Positions 16,150 through 23,701 are shown, counted from the first letter of the stretch. The stretch: 26,354 bases of DNA from Ga0077555 sp031367895 (GCA_031367895.1 JANLQP010000378.1:1-26354); one strand, 5' to 3'. The notes: generated from the sequence alone by a model not told the origin. Made by a program: numbers and translations.

Positions 16150-16182
16150 GCGCCTTCGGATGCCCACTTGCGCATCCGGCGC
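16150..16182. repeat. Large imperfect hairpin in divergent intergenic region
   Basis: GGATGC (16158-16163) pairs with GCATCC (16172-16177), and outside it GCGCC (16150-16154) pairs with GGCGC (16178-16182), leaving a three-base bulge (TTC) and an 8-nt loop. It lies between the divergent spermidine-synthase-like gene and ruvX, where no terminator is needed. It may be an operator or a decayed repeat; no second copy was noticed in the window. Confidence 0.4.
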
Positions 16183-16267
16183 GTTTACGGTTAGCGCCTA
16201 GTGATTACCCTGTCCCATTGCCGCAACTGGTGCGCGAACAGATGTGGAATAGCGCTGCGGGGCCGAG

Positions 16268-16273
16268 TATAAC
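16268..16273 (+). promoter_or_regulatory. Possible -10 box of ruvX
   Basis: TATAAC ends six bases before the ATG at 16280, with a poor -35 (TGGAAT, 3 of 6 matches) at 17-bp spacing. If used, the transcript would begin at or next to the start codon, which has no Shine-Dalgarno sequence. This would make ruvX leaderless; evidence is modest. Confidence 0.35.
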
Positions 16274-16279
16274 GCGCGG

Positions 16280-16846
16280 ATGCAACATGAGAAACCCGAA
16301 ACCGTAGCGGCCGTATTGCCGGCCGACGCTGAGCCTCGGGCTGCCGTTGGACCGCTGCTCGAGATCGAGGCCTTTGCCGCCATCCTGCGGCCGGGCCAGC
16401 GGCTGATCGGCATCGATGTCGGCACCAAGACACTGGGCTTGGCGCTGTCGGATGTGGGGCGGCTGATCGCCTCGGGTTTCGAGACCATCCGGCGGAAGAA
16501 GTTCACGCCGGACGCGGCCTACTTGCTGGAGATCGCAGCAAAGCACAGCATCGGCGGTTTTGTCCTTGGCCTGCCGCTGAACATGGACGGTAGCGAGGGA
16601 CCGCGCGCGCAGGGGACGCGCGCCTTCCAGCGCAATCTCGCCAAGCTGACGCCGCTGCCGATGCTGTTCTGGGACGAGCGGCTGTCGACGGCCGCCGCCG
16701 AGCGCATCCTGATCGAGGGCGACGCCTCGCGCAAACGCCGCGCCGAGGTGATCGACAAGATGGCGGCGACCATCATCTTGCAGACGGCACTGGACCGGAT
16801 GCGGCGGTTGCAGGTTCCGGTGTTGCAGGTTCCGGGCGGACCCTGA
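16280..16846 (+). CDS. ruvX: Putative pre-16S rRNA nuclease / Holliday junction resolvase-like RuvX (YqgF)
   Basis: YqgF-family RNase H-like nuclease. The family processes the 5' end of pre-16S rRNA and was first proposed to be a Holliday junction resolvase. The 188-residue protein has GIDVGTKTLGLALSD with D46, FVLGLPLNMDGSEG (94-107), WDERLST (131-137) with the second acidic residue, and DKMAATIILQ (159-168) with the third, so the active-site acids are intact. It carries about 35 extra residues before the domain and a short tail containing a repeated LQVP coded by a 13-bp direct repeat (TTGCAGGTTCCGG). The stop shares one base with the ATG of the following transporter frame, suggesting co-translation. 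Confidence 0.93.
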   Translation: MQHEKPETVAAVLPADAEPRAAVGPLLEIEAFAAILRPGQRLIGIDVGTKTLGLALSDVGRLIASGFETIRRKKFTPDAAYLLEIAAKHSIGGFVLGLPLNMDGSEGPRAQGTRAFQRNLAKLTPLPMLFWDERLSTAAAERILIEGDASRKRRAEVIDKMAATIILQTALDRMRRLQVPVLQVPGGP

Positions 16847-18489
16847 TGCCAAGACAGCACGCGTGGGCGTGCATTGCTGCCCTGCGACCACCGGCACGTG
16901 TGTCGGCAAACCGCCATGTTATGCTGAAGCCTGATTTGGCGAGCGGAACGGGCGGAACGGGCGGAACGCATGTGACGGCAGAACAGGACCAGCCCGCGCT
17001 GCTGCTGACGTTTGGCCGGCGCCTCTTCGTTCTGATCACGGTGCTGGTGGCCTCGAGTTCGTTCAACGCCGCCACCTTCGCCGTCGCCGCCATCCTGCCG
17101 CAAGTGCAGGGTGCGCTGGCTGCAACCCAGGACGAGGTGTCCTGGACCGTTACCTTCAACATCCTCGCAACAGCGGTTACCATGCCGATGACCGGCTGGC
17201 TCGTGAACCGTTTCGGGCGCGGCAGCGTGCAGTTCTGGAGCCTGACCGGGTTTACGCTGGCGACGATCATGTGCGGCTTCTCGCATTCGCTCGAGGAACT
17301 GGTGTTCTGGCGGCTCGTGCAAGGCGCGGCCGGAGCACCGATCCAACCGCTCGGCCAGGCGATCCTGCTCGACGTGTTTCCAAAGCACCAGCACGGCCTG
17401 GTGATCTCGATCTTCGGCACTACGAACACGATCGGCCCGGTACTCGGACCCTCGCTTGCCGGATATCTGGCGGAGGCATTCGGCTGGCGCTGGGGCTTCT
17501 TCATGATCGTGCCGGTGGCGGCAGCTGCGACAATCGCCGCGCGGTTCGCGATGCCGGAGGATACGCGCCGCAAACCCGTGGCACTCGATTGGGTCGGCTT
17601 CCTGTCGCTGTCGATCGCCATTGCAGCGGCGCAGTTCATGCTCTCGCGCGGGCAGCGCCTCGACTGGTTCGAGTCGACCGAAATCCGGATCGAGGCGGCG
17701 GTCGCCGTGCTGGCGCTCTACATCTTCATCGCCCACAGCGTCACGGCGCGCGCGCCGTTTCTCAGCCCGCGCCTGCTGCTCGATCGCAACTACACGATCG
17801 GCCTCGGACTGATCGTCATCTTCGGCATGTTGAACTTCACACCGATGGTGCTGATCCCGCCGCTCCTGCAGAACCACCTGGGCTTTCCCGATGGCCTCGT
17901 CGGCTTCGTCGTCAGCTTTCGCGGCGCGGGTGTCATGTGCGGATCGTTCGCGTCGATCTTTGTTCAGCGGTTCGATCCGCGCGTCGGCATGTGCGCAGGC
18001 TTCGGCATGCAGATCATTTCAGGTTTCTGGCTGACGAGCCTCAACCTCAACGCGCCGCTGTCGGCAATGTGTGCGAACGCCTATCTGCAGGGCCTTGCCG
18101 TCGGTCTCATCTGGACGCCGATCGTGACGACCGCATTCCGTACGCTGGAGCCGTCGCTGCGTCCGGAGGCGATTTCGGTTCTGCATCTGATGCGCAGTAT
18201 CGGCTCGAGCTTCTTCATCTCGATCACGGTGGCGGAAATCATGCGCACGACGTCGGCCAACTATAGCCGGCTCGTGGAACGGATTTCCCCCTTCAACAAG
18301 GCGTTGGGCGACGCAGCCACGATGGGCGGCTGGAATGCCGATACGGCCACCGGCATGGCGACCCTCGCGCGCGAGATCAACCGGCAGGCCGCGATGCTCG
18401 GTTACATGAACGCGTTCGTGCTCTATACGGTGATGTCGATGGTCGCGATACCGCTGGTGTTGATGTTGGGGGGGAAGAAGAAGGGGTAG
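16846..18489 (+). CDS. MFS exporter, DHA2 (EmrB/QacA-like) family
   Basis: Inner-membrane proton-coupled drug exporter of the 14-helix DHA2 branch of the major facilitator superfamily. Family signs are DEVSWTVTFNILATAVTMPM (helix 2 and the following loop), GWLVNRFGRG (motif A), WRLVQGAAGAPIQPLGQA, and the antiporter motif C-like segment NTIGPVLGPSLAGYLAE, followed by WRWGFFMIVPV. The substrate is unknown; no periplasmic adaptor (EmrA) or regulator is beside it. The start is unclear. ATG 16846 overlaps the ruvX stop, but the first 45 residues look unconserved; ATG 16921 and GTG 16972 are in-frame alternatives. A 9-bp tandem repeat (GGAACGGGC, 2.7 copies, 16945-16968) encodes Gly-Thr-Gly just before the GTG. 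Family call secure. Confidence 0.88.
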   Translation: MPRQHAWACIAALRPPARVSANRHVMLKPDLASGTGGTGGTHVTAEQDQPALLLTFGRRLFVLITVLVASSSFNAATFAVAAILPQVQGALAATQDEVSWTVTFNILATAVTMPMTGWLVNRFGRGSVQFWSLTGFTLATIMCGFSHSLEELVFWRLVQGAAGAPIQPLGQAILLDVFPKHQHGLVISIFGTTNTIGPVLGPSLAGYLAEAFGWRWGFFMIVPVAAAATIAARFAMPEDTRRKPVALDWVGFLSLSIAIAAAQFMLSRGQRLDWFESTEIRIEAAVAVLALYIFIAHSVTARAPFLSPRLLLDRNYTIGLGLIVIFGMLNFTPMVLIPPLLQNHLGFPDGLVGFVVSFRGAGVMCGSFASIFVQRFDPRVGMCAGFGMQIISGFWLTSLNLNAPLSAMCANAYLQGLAVGLIWTPIVTTAFRTLEPSLRPEAISVLHLMRSIGSSFFISITVAEIMRTTSANYSRLVERISPFNKALGDAATMGGWNADTATGMATLAREINRQAAMLGYMNAFVLYTVMSMVAIPLVLMLGGKKKG

Positions 18490-18665
18490 GGGCGGGCAGG
18501 GCGACCGGTGAGGGTCAATTTGCCCCATAGAGTGGTCCGGCGCAGGTTGTCGGGGAGGGTGACAGGATCGCCGCTCGCCATTTACGAATTTCCCAAACAA
18601 CAGTTAGGCTGACGGCTGAACAGGGTTTGGTCGGTATTTGTGTCACATGGATTGCAGGAGGTAGA

Positions 18666-19526
18666 ATGCCCGCGCGAGCCCAATCATCGAGTTTGTTCGA
18701 CCGTGGATGGACGGCACTCTGCCGGCCGTTGATCGTGGCGCTCAATGCGGCGTTCCGCCCCGCTCCAGTCGACGGCGCCATCTCGGCGTGGAAGATCTTC
18801 GCATGGATCCTCATGAATTGCGTCGCACTCTATGCCGCCCTGACGTTCACGAGCGGAACCGTGAAACCAGCCCTGATCGGCATCTTCCTGCTGCTGCACA
18901 TCCTGATCATCGTCAGCAGTTTGCGCATCATGTCCGAAGAGAAAAAGGTGCTCGAGGGTAGTCTTGCGCCCGATCGCATGACGTTCTCGGTATTCGATGC
19001 GGTCAACAGCGCGGCGCTGCTCTCGGCATCGATCGCATTCTATGTGCTCGGCTTGCCAGCCCTGATCGGCGTGATCGAGGACGGTGGTATCGCCAAGGTG
19101 CTGAGCCGGCGACCGCCGCTGCCGACGGCGTATGCCGCCAATCTCGCGTGCGTCCTCAACGACATGCCGGTGGTCGGCCAGCTCATGCGCGCCGCCGCGA
19201 ACCTCAGCGGGTTTTCGCCGAACCTCAACGCCGACATTGCCTATACCGGGATCGTCGGCAACTTCATTCAGCTCCTGATCGTCGCAACCGTTGGCTTCGT
19301 GATCATACAGGCGATCGTGTTGCGCCTGCAGCAGGTTAGCCACCGTCACGCGATCCTCGCGTCTCTGGCCAATCCGAATGGGCACACCCACCAACTTCAG
19401 GCTCGATTGCTGCGGCTGCCGCGCGCCTTCGCCGAGCGTCTGAAACACCTCGCCGCGTCGGAGACGGAAACCACGTTGCGGCAACACATCGAGGCGATTT
19501 TGGCGCGCTTTGGCCATCACAAATAA
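18666..19526 (+). CDS. Unrecognised four-TM membrane protein
   Basis: A clear gene: AGGAGG at 18656-18661 stands four bases before the ATG at 18666, the best ribosome-binding site in the window. The 286-residue product has no signal peptide but about four hydrophobic helices (near residues 43-62, 67-87, 112-137 and 197-219). Between helices 3 and 4 lies a loop of about 60 residues that holds one cysteine (C162), and the cytoplasmic-looking tail of about 65 residues is rich in Arg, His, Leu and Glu. I do not recognise a family. The 177-bp gap before it shows no terminator. It precedes rplY by a promoter-bearing gap, so it is probably its own unit. Function unknown. Confidence 0.8.
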   Translation: MPARAQSSSLFDRGWTALCRPLIVALNAAFRPAPVDGAISAWKIFAWILMNCVALYAALTFTSGTVKPALIGIFLLLHILIIVSSLRIMSEEKKVLEGSLAPDRMTFSVFDAVNSAALLSASIAFYVLGLPALIGVIEDGGIAKVLSRRPPLPTAYAANLACVLNDMPVVGQLMRAAANLSGFSPNLNADIAYTGIVGNFIQLLIVATVGFVIIQAIVLRLQQVSHRHAILASLANPNGHTHQLQARLLRLPRAFAERLKHLAASETETTLRQHIEAILARFGHHK

Positions 19527-19593
19527 TGCGTCATTGAGCGCTCGCGACGTTCCTGTTGTGCCAAGGACGCGCCGCGCCCCGCCGCGTTGACCA

Positions 19594-19622
19594 TTGCCGG
19601 AATCCGCTCATCCCGCTATAAG
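19594..19622 (+). promoter_or_regulatory. Sigma-70-type promoter of rplY
   Basis: TTGCCG (19594-19599) and TATAAG (19617-19622) are separated by 17 bp, in the gap before rplY. The CTATAAG form of the -10 box is common in alphaproteobacterial housekeeping promoters. The start of transcription would be near 19629, giving a leader of about 110 bases. Predicted from sequence only. Confidence 0.5.
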
Positions 19623-19741
19623 CCCGGCAACTCAAACCCATGAGTGGCTTGCGCGTGCACCCTTGGAGGCCGGCAAGCCGAGCGACGCTCGAGCCTCGGT
19701 CATTGGCGGCCGGGGCCAAATTCTATTTGGAGATCAATATC

Positions 19742-20506
19742 ATGGCCGAGGCCAATGTGATCAGCGCAACGGCGCGTCCGACAGGCGGCAAGGGGGCCGC
19801 ACGGAGCGTCAGGCGCGAAGGAAAGGTGCCGGGTGTCATCTACGGCGGCGACGTGAAAGAGCCGCAGGCGATCGCGCTCGACCACAACGACCTCTTCAAG
19901 ATCATCACCAGGGGGCGCTTCCTCTCGAACGTCTTCACGATTGACGTCGACGGACAAAAGTCGAAGGTGATCCCGCGCGATGTGCAGCTCGATCCGGTCA
20001 AGGACCTGCCGCTGCATGTCGACTTCCAGCGCATCGGCTCTGACAACCGTCTGCGCATCCGCATCCCCATGCGCTTTGTCAACGAGGCGCTGTCGCCCGG
20101 CCTCAAACGCGGCGGTGTGCTCAACATCGTGCGCCGCGAGATCGAGGTCTGGGTACCGGCCGACAAGATTCCCGATCATTTCGAGGCCGATCTCGACGGG
20201 CTCGAGATCGGCCGCTCGATCCACATCTCCGCGGTGAAATTGCCGGAGGGGGTGGTTCCGACCATCCGAGGTCGCGATTTCACGGTGGCGACGATCGCTG
20301 GCGCGGTGAAGCAGGAGGTCGAGGAGGCAGTTCCCGGCGCAGCACCGGCAGAAGGCGCAGCAGCGGCCGAAGTTGCGGCGGCTGGCGATGCGAAGGCAGC
20401 GGCTCCCGCCGCGGGTGGCAAGGCTCCGGCAGCTGGTGGGAAGGCGCCGGCAGCAGGCGCCAAGGCGCCGGCAGCAGCAGCCAAGCCTGACGCAAAGAAG
20501 AAGTAA
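19742..20506 (+). CDS. rplY: 50S ribosomal protein L25/general stress protein Ctc
   Basis: Binds 5S rRNA in the large ribosomal subunit. The 254-residue protein has the L25 domain (GGKGAARSVRREGKVPGVIYG near residues 15-36, and KDLPLHVDFQRI) followed by the C-terminal TL5/CTC beta domain (PMRFVNEALSPGLKRGGVL to GRDFTVATI). It then continues for about 60 residues as an Ala/Pro/Lys-rich tail ending in KKK. Part of the tail is coded by a 21-bp tandem repeat. The start is ATG 19742 with GGAG ten bases upstream; longer in-frame starts would add 34 unconserved residues. It is followed by pth and ychF in the usual order. Confidence 0.94.
   Translation: MAEANVISATARPTGGKGAARSVRREGKVPGVIYGGDVKEPQAIALDHNDLFKIITRGRFLSNVFTIDVDGQKSKVIPRDVQLDPVKDLPLHVDFQRIGSDNRLRIRIPMRFVNEALSPGLKRGGVLNIVRREIEVWVPADKIPDHFEADLDGLEIGRSIHISAVKLPEGVVPTIRGRDFTVATIAGAVKQEVEEAVPGAAPAEGAAAAEVAAAGDAKAAAPAAGGKAPAAGGKAPAAGAKAPAAAAKPDAKKK
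20414..20485 (+). repeat. In-frame 21-bp coding repeat in the L25 tail
   Basis: Three 21-bp units (20414-20434, 20435-20455, 20456-20476) and a partial fourth encode the heptapeptide pattern G-[GA]-K-A-P-A-A. The repeat lengthens the basic, disordered tail of L25 and could vary in copy number by slippage without shifting the frame. Confidence 0.75.
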
Positions 20507-20512
20507 AAGATC

Positions 20513-20583
20513 GCGAATAGCGAGTTGCGATTGGCGAACAAGGGCACGGTCCCTACTTTCTTCTCGCCATTCGCTATTCGCCC
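20513..20583. repeat. Heptamer-built palindromic element A, upstream of pth
   Basis: The gap between rplY and pth is almost filled by an inverted repeat. GCGAATAGCGA (20513-20523) is matched perfectly by its complement at 20571-20581. The left arm consists of consecutive 7-bp units: GCGAATA, GCGAGTT, GCGATTG, GCGAACA (20513-20540). The right arm, read on the other strand, is GCGAATA, GCGAATG, GCGAGAA. The centre holds GGGCACGGTCCC. A diverged relative lies at 21340-21422. Its role is unknown; it will form a stem in the mRNA just before the pth start. Confidence 0.8.
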
Positions 20584-20599
20584 CTCAGAGGCATCCGTC

Positions 20600-21334
20600 A
20601 TGAAGCTCCTCGTTGGGCTCGGCAATCCGGGAGACGCGTACGCCCGGAACCGTCACAACGTCGGCTTCATGGCCATCGAACGGATCGCCGACCGGCACAA
20701 GTTCGGGCCTTGGAAGAAGAAGTTCCAGGGTCTCGCCACCGACGGCGAAATCGGTGGTACCAAGGTCATGCTGCTGAAACCACAAACCTTCATGAACGAA
20801 AGCGGCCGAGCGGTCGGCGAGGCCCACCGCTTCCTCAAGGTCCCGATCGGCGACGTCGTGGTGCTCTATGACGAGATCGATCTGGCGCCGGGCAAACTCA
20901 AGGCCAAATCCGGCGGCGGCAACGCCGGTCACAACGGCTTGCGCTCGATCTCGGCGCATATCGCCAACGACTACGTGCGCGTGCGGATCGGCGTCGGCCA
21001 TCCGGGCGCCAAGGAACTAGTCGCCGGTTACGTGCTGCACGATTTCGCCAAGGCGGAGCAGGCGTGGCTCGACCCTCTGCTGGCAGCGATTGCCGATGCT
21101 GCGGGCCGGCTCGCAGCCGGCGACAACGAGCGCTTCCTCACCGATGTGGCGCGGACGCTCGACAAGGATGGCGGCGAAGGAGATGCAGTGAAGAAGTCAA
21201 AGCTCGATCCCAGGGCCGAACTGGCACCGAACGACAAGATCGGGAAAGCCCCGTTGGGCGAGCGGCAGTCGAAACGCGAGAATGCGCTGGCGGAAAACCT
21301 GAAGCGCTGGATGGCTGGACGGAAAAAAGATTAA
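20600..21334 (+). CDS. pth: Peptidyl-tRNA hydrolase
   Basis: Cleaves the ester bond of peptidyl-tRNA released from stalled ribosomes, recycling tRNA; essential in most bacteria. The 244-residue protein starts MKLLVGLGNPG and has the catalytic His at H19 (NRHNVGF), with N9, N66 (TFMNESG), D91 (YDEIDL) and N112 (GHNGLRS) in the places known for Escherichia coli Pth. The enzyme domain ends near residue 190. About 50 additional residues, rich in Lys, Glu and Asp, form a charged tail, as seen in several alphaproteobacterial Pth proteins. ATG 20600 gives the standard start. It lies between palindromic elements A and B in the conserved rplY-pth-ychF order. Confidence 0.96.
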   Translation: MKLLVGLGNPGDAYARNRHNVGFMAIERIADRHKFGPWKKKFQGLATDGEIGGTKVMLLKPQTFMNESGRAVGEAHRFLKVPIGDVVVLYDEIDLAPGKLKAKSGGGNAGHNGLRSISAHIANDYVRVRIGVGHPGAKELVAGYVLHDFAKAEQAWLDPLLAAIADAAGRLAAGDNERFLTDVARTLDKDGGEGDAVKKSKLDPRAELAPNDKIGKAPLGERQSKRENALAENLKRWMAGRKKD

Positions 21335-21339
21335 AGTCA

Positions 21340-21422
21340 GGGAGTTAGGGAGTGGCGAATTGGGAGTAGGCAGGGGCACGCGACCTCATTGCACTACCCC
21401 CAACTCCCTATTCCCCACTCCC
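21340..21422. repeat. Heptamer-built palindromic element B, upstream of ychF
   Basis: The gap between pth and ychF holds a second element of the same design as A. The left arm contains GGGAGTT (21340-21346), then GGGAGTG, GCGAATT and GGGAGTA (21348-21368). The right arm on the other strand is four contiguous 7-bp units, GGGAGTG, GGGAATA, GGGAGTT, GGGGGTA (21422 back to 21395). The centre has GGGGCACGCGACC, close to GGGCACGGTCCC of element A. The two elements thus look like diverged members of one family, with G replacing C in the second position of the unit. Confidence 0.8.
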
Positions 21423-21447
21423 TCACGCGAGCGGAGCGAGCGACATC

Positions 21448-22545
21448 ATGGGCTTCAAGTGTGGCATCGTCGGTCTGCCGAACGTCGGCAAATCGACCCT
21501 TTTCAATGCGCTGACGCAGACGGCGGCGGCGGAGGCGGCGAACTATCCGTTCTGTACGATCGAGCCGAACGTCGGCGAAGTCGGCGTGCCCGATGAGCGG
21601 CTCGACAAACTGGCGGTGATCGGTAAATCCGCGAAGATCTTGCCCACGCGTCTGACATTCGTCGACATTGCCGGCCTCGTGCGCGGCGCCTCGAAAGGCG
21701 AGGGCCTCGGCAACCAGTTCCTCGGCCACATCCGCGAGGTCGACGCCGTCGCCTATGTCGTGCGCTGCTTCGAGGACGACGACATCACGCACGTCGAGAA
21801 CCGCATCGATCCGGTCGCCGACGCCGAGACCGTCGAGACCGAGCTGATGCTCGCCGACATGGAAAGCCTCGAGAAACGCCGCCAGCCGCACGACAAGAAA
21901 GCCAAGAGCGGCGACAAGGATGCCAAGGCCCAGGTCGCGCTGATCGACAAGGCGCTGGTGCTGCTGCGCGAGGGCAAACCCGCGCGCATTGCCAGTATCG
22001 CGCCCGAAGAAGAGGCACTGTGGCGCACGCTGCAATTGCTCACCGCCAAGCCCGTGCTTTACGTCTGCAACGTCGACGAAGGCGCGGCCGGCGCCGGCAA
22101 TGCCCACACCGCGAAGGTTTTCGCGCGCGCCAAGTCCGAAGGCGCCGGCTGCGTCGTCATCTCGGCGAAGATCGAGGCGGAACTCGCTGGCCTCGCGGCC
22201 GACGAGCGACAGGCCTTTCTCTCGGACTTGGGGTTGGAGGAACCGGGCCTCAATCGCCTAATCAGCGAAGGCTACAAGCTGCTCGGCCTCGTCACCTACT
22301 TCACGGTCGGCCCGAAGGAAGCGCGCGCCTGGACGATCACCACCGGCACCAAGGCACCGCAGGCCGCAGCCGTCATTCACACCGACTTCGAGAAGGGCTT
22401 CATCCGCGCCGAGACCATCGCCTATGAGGATTACGTGCGCCTCAACGGTGAAGCCGGCTGCCGTGAAGCCGGCAAGATGCGTCTCGAAGGCAAGGAATAT
22501 GTCGTCGCCGACGGCGATGTCCTGCACTTCCGCTTCGCGACGTAA
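21448..22545 (+). CDS. ychF: Redox-regulated ribosome-associated ATPase YchF/OLA1
   Basis: An Obg-related P-loop protein that prefers ATP to GTP and associates with ribosomes; involved in stress responses. The 365-residue length is typical. Visible are the P-loop GLPNVGKS (9-16), the switch region with DIAGLVRGASKGEGLGNQFL, the altered G4 motif NVDEG (NxxE in place of NKxD, which explains ATP preference), and the TGS-type C-terminal domain (TYFTVGPKEARAWTI, FEKGFIRAE and AYEDYVRLNG). Start ATG 21448 is the standard one, preceded by GGAG within GAGCGGAGCGAG. It is the last gene of the rplY-pth-ychF run. Confidence 0.97.
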   Translation: MGFKCGIVGLPNVGKSTLFNALTQTAAAEAANYPFCTIEPNVGEVGVPDERLDKLAVIGKSAKILPTRLTFVDIAGLVRGASKGEGLGNQFLGHIREVDAVAYVVRCFEDDDITHVENRIDPVADAETVETELMLADMESLEKRRQPHDKKAKSGDKDAKAQVALIDKALVLLREGKPARIASIAPEEEALWRTLQLLTAKPVLYVCNVDEGAAGAGNAHTAKVFARAKSEGAGCVVISAKIEAELAGLAADERQAFLSDLGLEEPGLNRLISEGYKLLGLVTYFTVGPKEARAWTITTGTKAPQAAAVIHTDFEKGFIRAETIAYEDYVRLNGEAGCREAGKMRLEGKEYVVADGDVLHFRFAT

Positions 22546-22906
22546 AAGCGAGGCGGAGCGCGACCCGCATCCGACCCATGCCGTTTTGCGATTTGAGCTT
22601 GGGATGGGGAAAGCGAAACTTCCTGCTAAATCAACGACATAAATCCGCGGCCGACCCATGACATATGGCGAAGTTATTTTCTGCTGACTGAATGGTTTGT
22701 GCGATTTGGCGCACGATTTGTGCACATGGCTTTTGCGGAACGGAGAGCGCCTGCAAAAGGCTGTCTGCAACTCGGGGACAGTCGCTTTGGTGGGCGCCAA
22801 GAACGCCACCGTGACGAGGCAGGAAAAGGCGAGCCCTGCGATACAAAAATCCGGTTTCGCTATGATTGCATGAACGCCATCCGCCCGCTTCGGCGCTGCA
22901 TCACGC
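22546..22906. other. Non-coding gap after ychF
   Basis: No supportable gene lies in these 361 bases. The base composition is lower in GC than the surrounding genes. Features seen are the inverted repeat GTGCG-ATTTGG-CGCAC (22699-22714), a further GTGCAC just after it, and a reverse-strand frame that resembles a signal peptide but has no start codon of its own. The gap separates ychF (+) from the converging TPR gene (-). Confidence 0.5.
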
Positions 22907-22937
22907 AAAACGGGCGGCGGAGTTAGCCGTCGCCCGT
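22907..22937 (-). terminator. Intrinsic terminator of the TPR gene
   Basis: Read on the minus strand, ACGGGCG (22937-22931) plus CGG (22929-22927) pair with CCG plus CGCCCGT (22920-22918 and 22916-22910), with one mismatched pair and a six-base loop CTAACT. The stem is followed directly by TTTT (22910-22907). It lies 37 bases after the stop of the TPR gene, the right place for a Rho-independent terminator. The T-run is short. Confidence 0.7.
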
Positions 22938-22973
22938 TCGAAACGCTCTGGTCCGTCGCGTCGCGCCGCCGCT

Positions 22974-23483
22974 TCAGCTGCGCTGAGACTTCGCCATCGC
23001 CGCCGACAGCTCCTTGTATTCGATGCAGGTGGTGCCGCACTGCTTCTCGATCAGCGCCAGTTGCTCGGCGGCTTTCCCACGTTCGCCCATTTGCAGGAAG
23101 GCCTCCCCGAGATAGGCGCGGGCAACCGCGTAGTCCGGCTTCACCTCGAGCGCGCGGGCGTAGTAGCCCATCGCCTCCTCGGTGTGGCCGAGCTTGCGGG
23201 TGGAGTAGCCGATGTAAGTCAGGATGCGCGGATCGGACTTGTTTTCGGCCTGATTGAGGTAGTGCAGCGCCAACTTGAAGTCACCTTTGCGGGCGAGCCA
23301 ATAGCCGGCATAAAACAGCTCGTCGTCACGGATTTCCCCACGGCAGGGGTTTTTCTTGGAACCGCATTTGGGCTCCCCCTTGGCGTCGGCAGGACTGCCG
23401 CTGAATCCGATGACGGCAAGCGATGCCGCCGCGATCAGGGCGGCGGCGACAAATCCACGGTTCGAACGTAAGACGGTCTGCAT
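22974..23483 (-). CDS. Secreted TPR-repeat protein
   Basis: A 169-residue protein with an N-terminal signal peptide (MQTVLRSNRG, then a hydrophobic run to about residue 29, with cleavage likely after ADA at 32-34) and about three tetratricopeptide repeats between residues 52 and 150. Typical TPR residues are visible in RDDELFYAGYWLARKGDFKLAL, GHTEEAMGYYARALEVKPDYA and ARAYLGEAFLQMGERGKAAEQL. Two cysteine pairs (C40/C47 and C149/C153) may form disulfides in the periplasm. The start is ATG 23483, with GGGAG eight bases upstream; ATG 23519 would add 12 residues before the signal peptide. TPR proteins act as scaffolds; no specific partner can be named. It is divergent from the phospholipase-like gene. 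Confidence 0.88.
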   Translation of the reverse strand: MQTVLRSNRGFVAAALIAAASLAVIGFSGSPADAKGEPKCGSKKNPCRGEIRDDELFYAGYWLARKGDFKLALHYLNQAENKSDPRILTYIGYSTRKLGHTEEAMGYYARALEVKPDYAVARAYLGEAFLQMGERGKAAEQLALIEKQCGTTCIEYKELSAAMAKSQRS

Positions 23484-23568
23484 CTTGAAACTCCCATACA
23501 AGCCCAAGTTTAGAGACATTAAGCGCCAGTAAAGAGTGTCGCCGATTGGTTACCAAATGGTCAACGGG

Positions 23569-23594
23569 GATTCGCACGACGATTCGTCCGAATC
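23569..23594. promoter_or_regulatory. GATTCG repeats in the divergent promoter region
   Basis: GATTCG occurs at 23569-23574 and 23581-23586, and the second copy pairs with CGAATC at 23589-23594 across two bases, giving a 14-bp palindrome. It lies between the divergent TPR and phospholipase-like genes and could be an operator. No regulator is identified. Confidence 0.4.
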
Positions 23595-23670
23595 TGTGAA
23601 CGCCGTTAAAAACATCGGATAAGGAGTTTTTCGATCGGGGTTCGCAGCCGCGGCCGTCACCCACAACTTT

Positions 23671-23701
23671 GTCGGCCGCCGCCATACGCCTGGCGGCCGA
23701 C
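23671..23701 (+). promoter_or_regulatory. Strong GC hairpin in the leader of the phospholipase-like gene
   Basis: GTCGGCCGCC (23671-23680) pairs perfectly with GGCGGCCGAC (23692-23701) across an 11-base loop, 48 bases before the ATG at 23750. There is no T-run on either side, so it is not a standard terminator. It could block or set translation or stabilise the message. Confidence 0.55.

Noticed and set aside
14330..16201. 623-codon forward frame opposite the spermidine-synthase-like gene
   Set aside because: Composition is Arg/Gln/Glu-rich without any domain, as expected from the antisense of a hydrophobic protein.
22708..22722. Possible sigma-54 element (TTGGCGCACGATTTG)
   Set aside because: The -24 half has an extra change and the -12 GC is missing; no gene follows in the right direction.
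22258..23040. Reverse-strand frame with a signal-peptide-like stretch after ychF
   Set aside because: No start codon stands before the hydrophobic part except inside the TPR gene, and the frame runs into antisense ychF.
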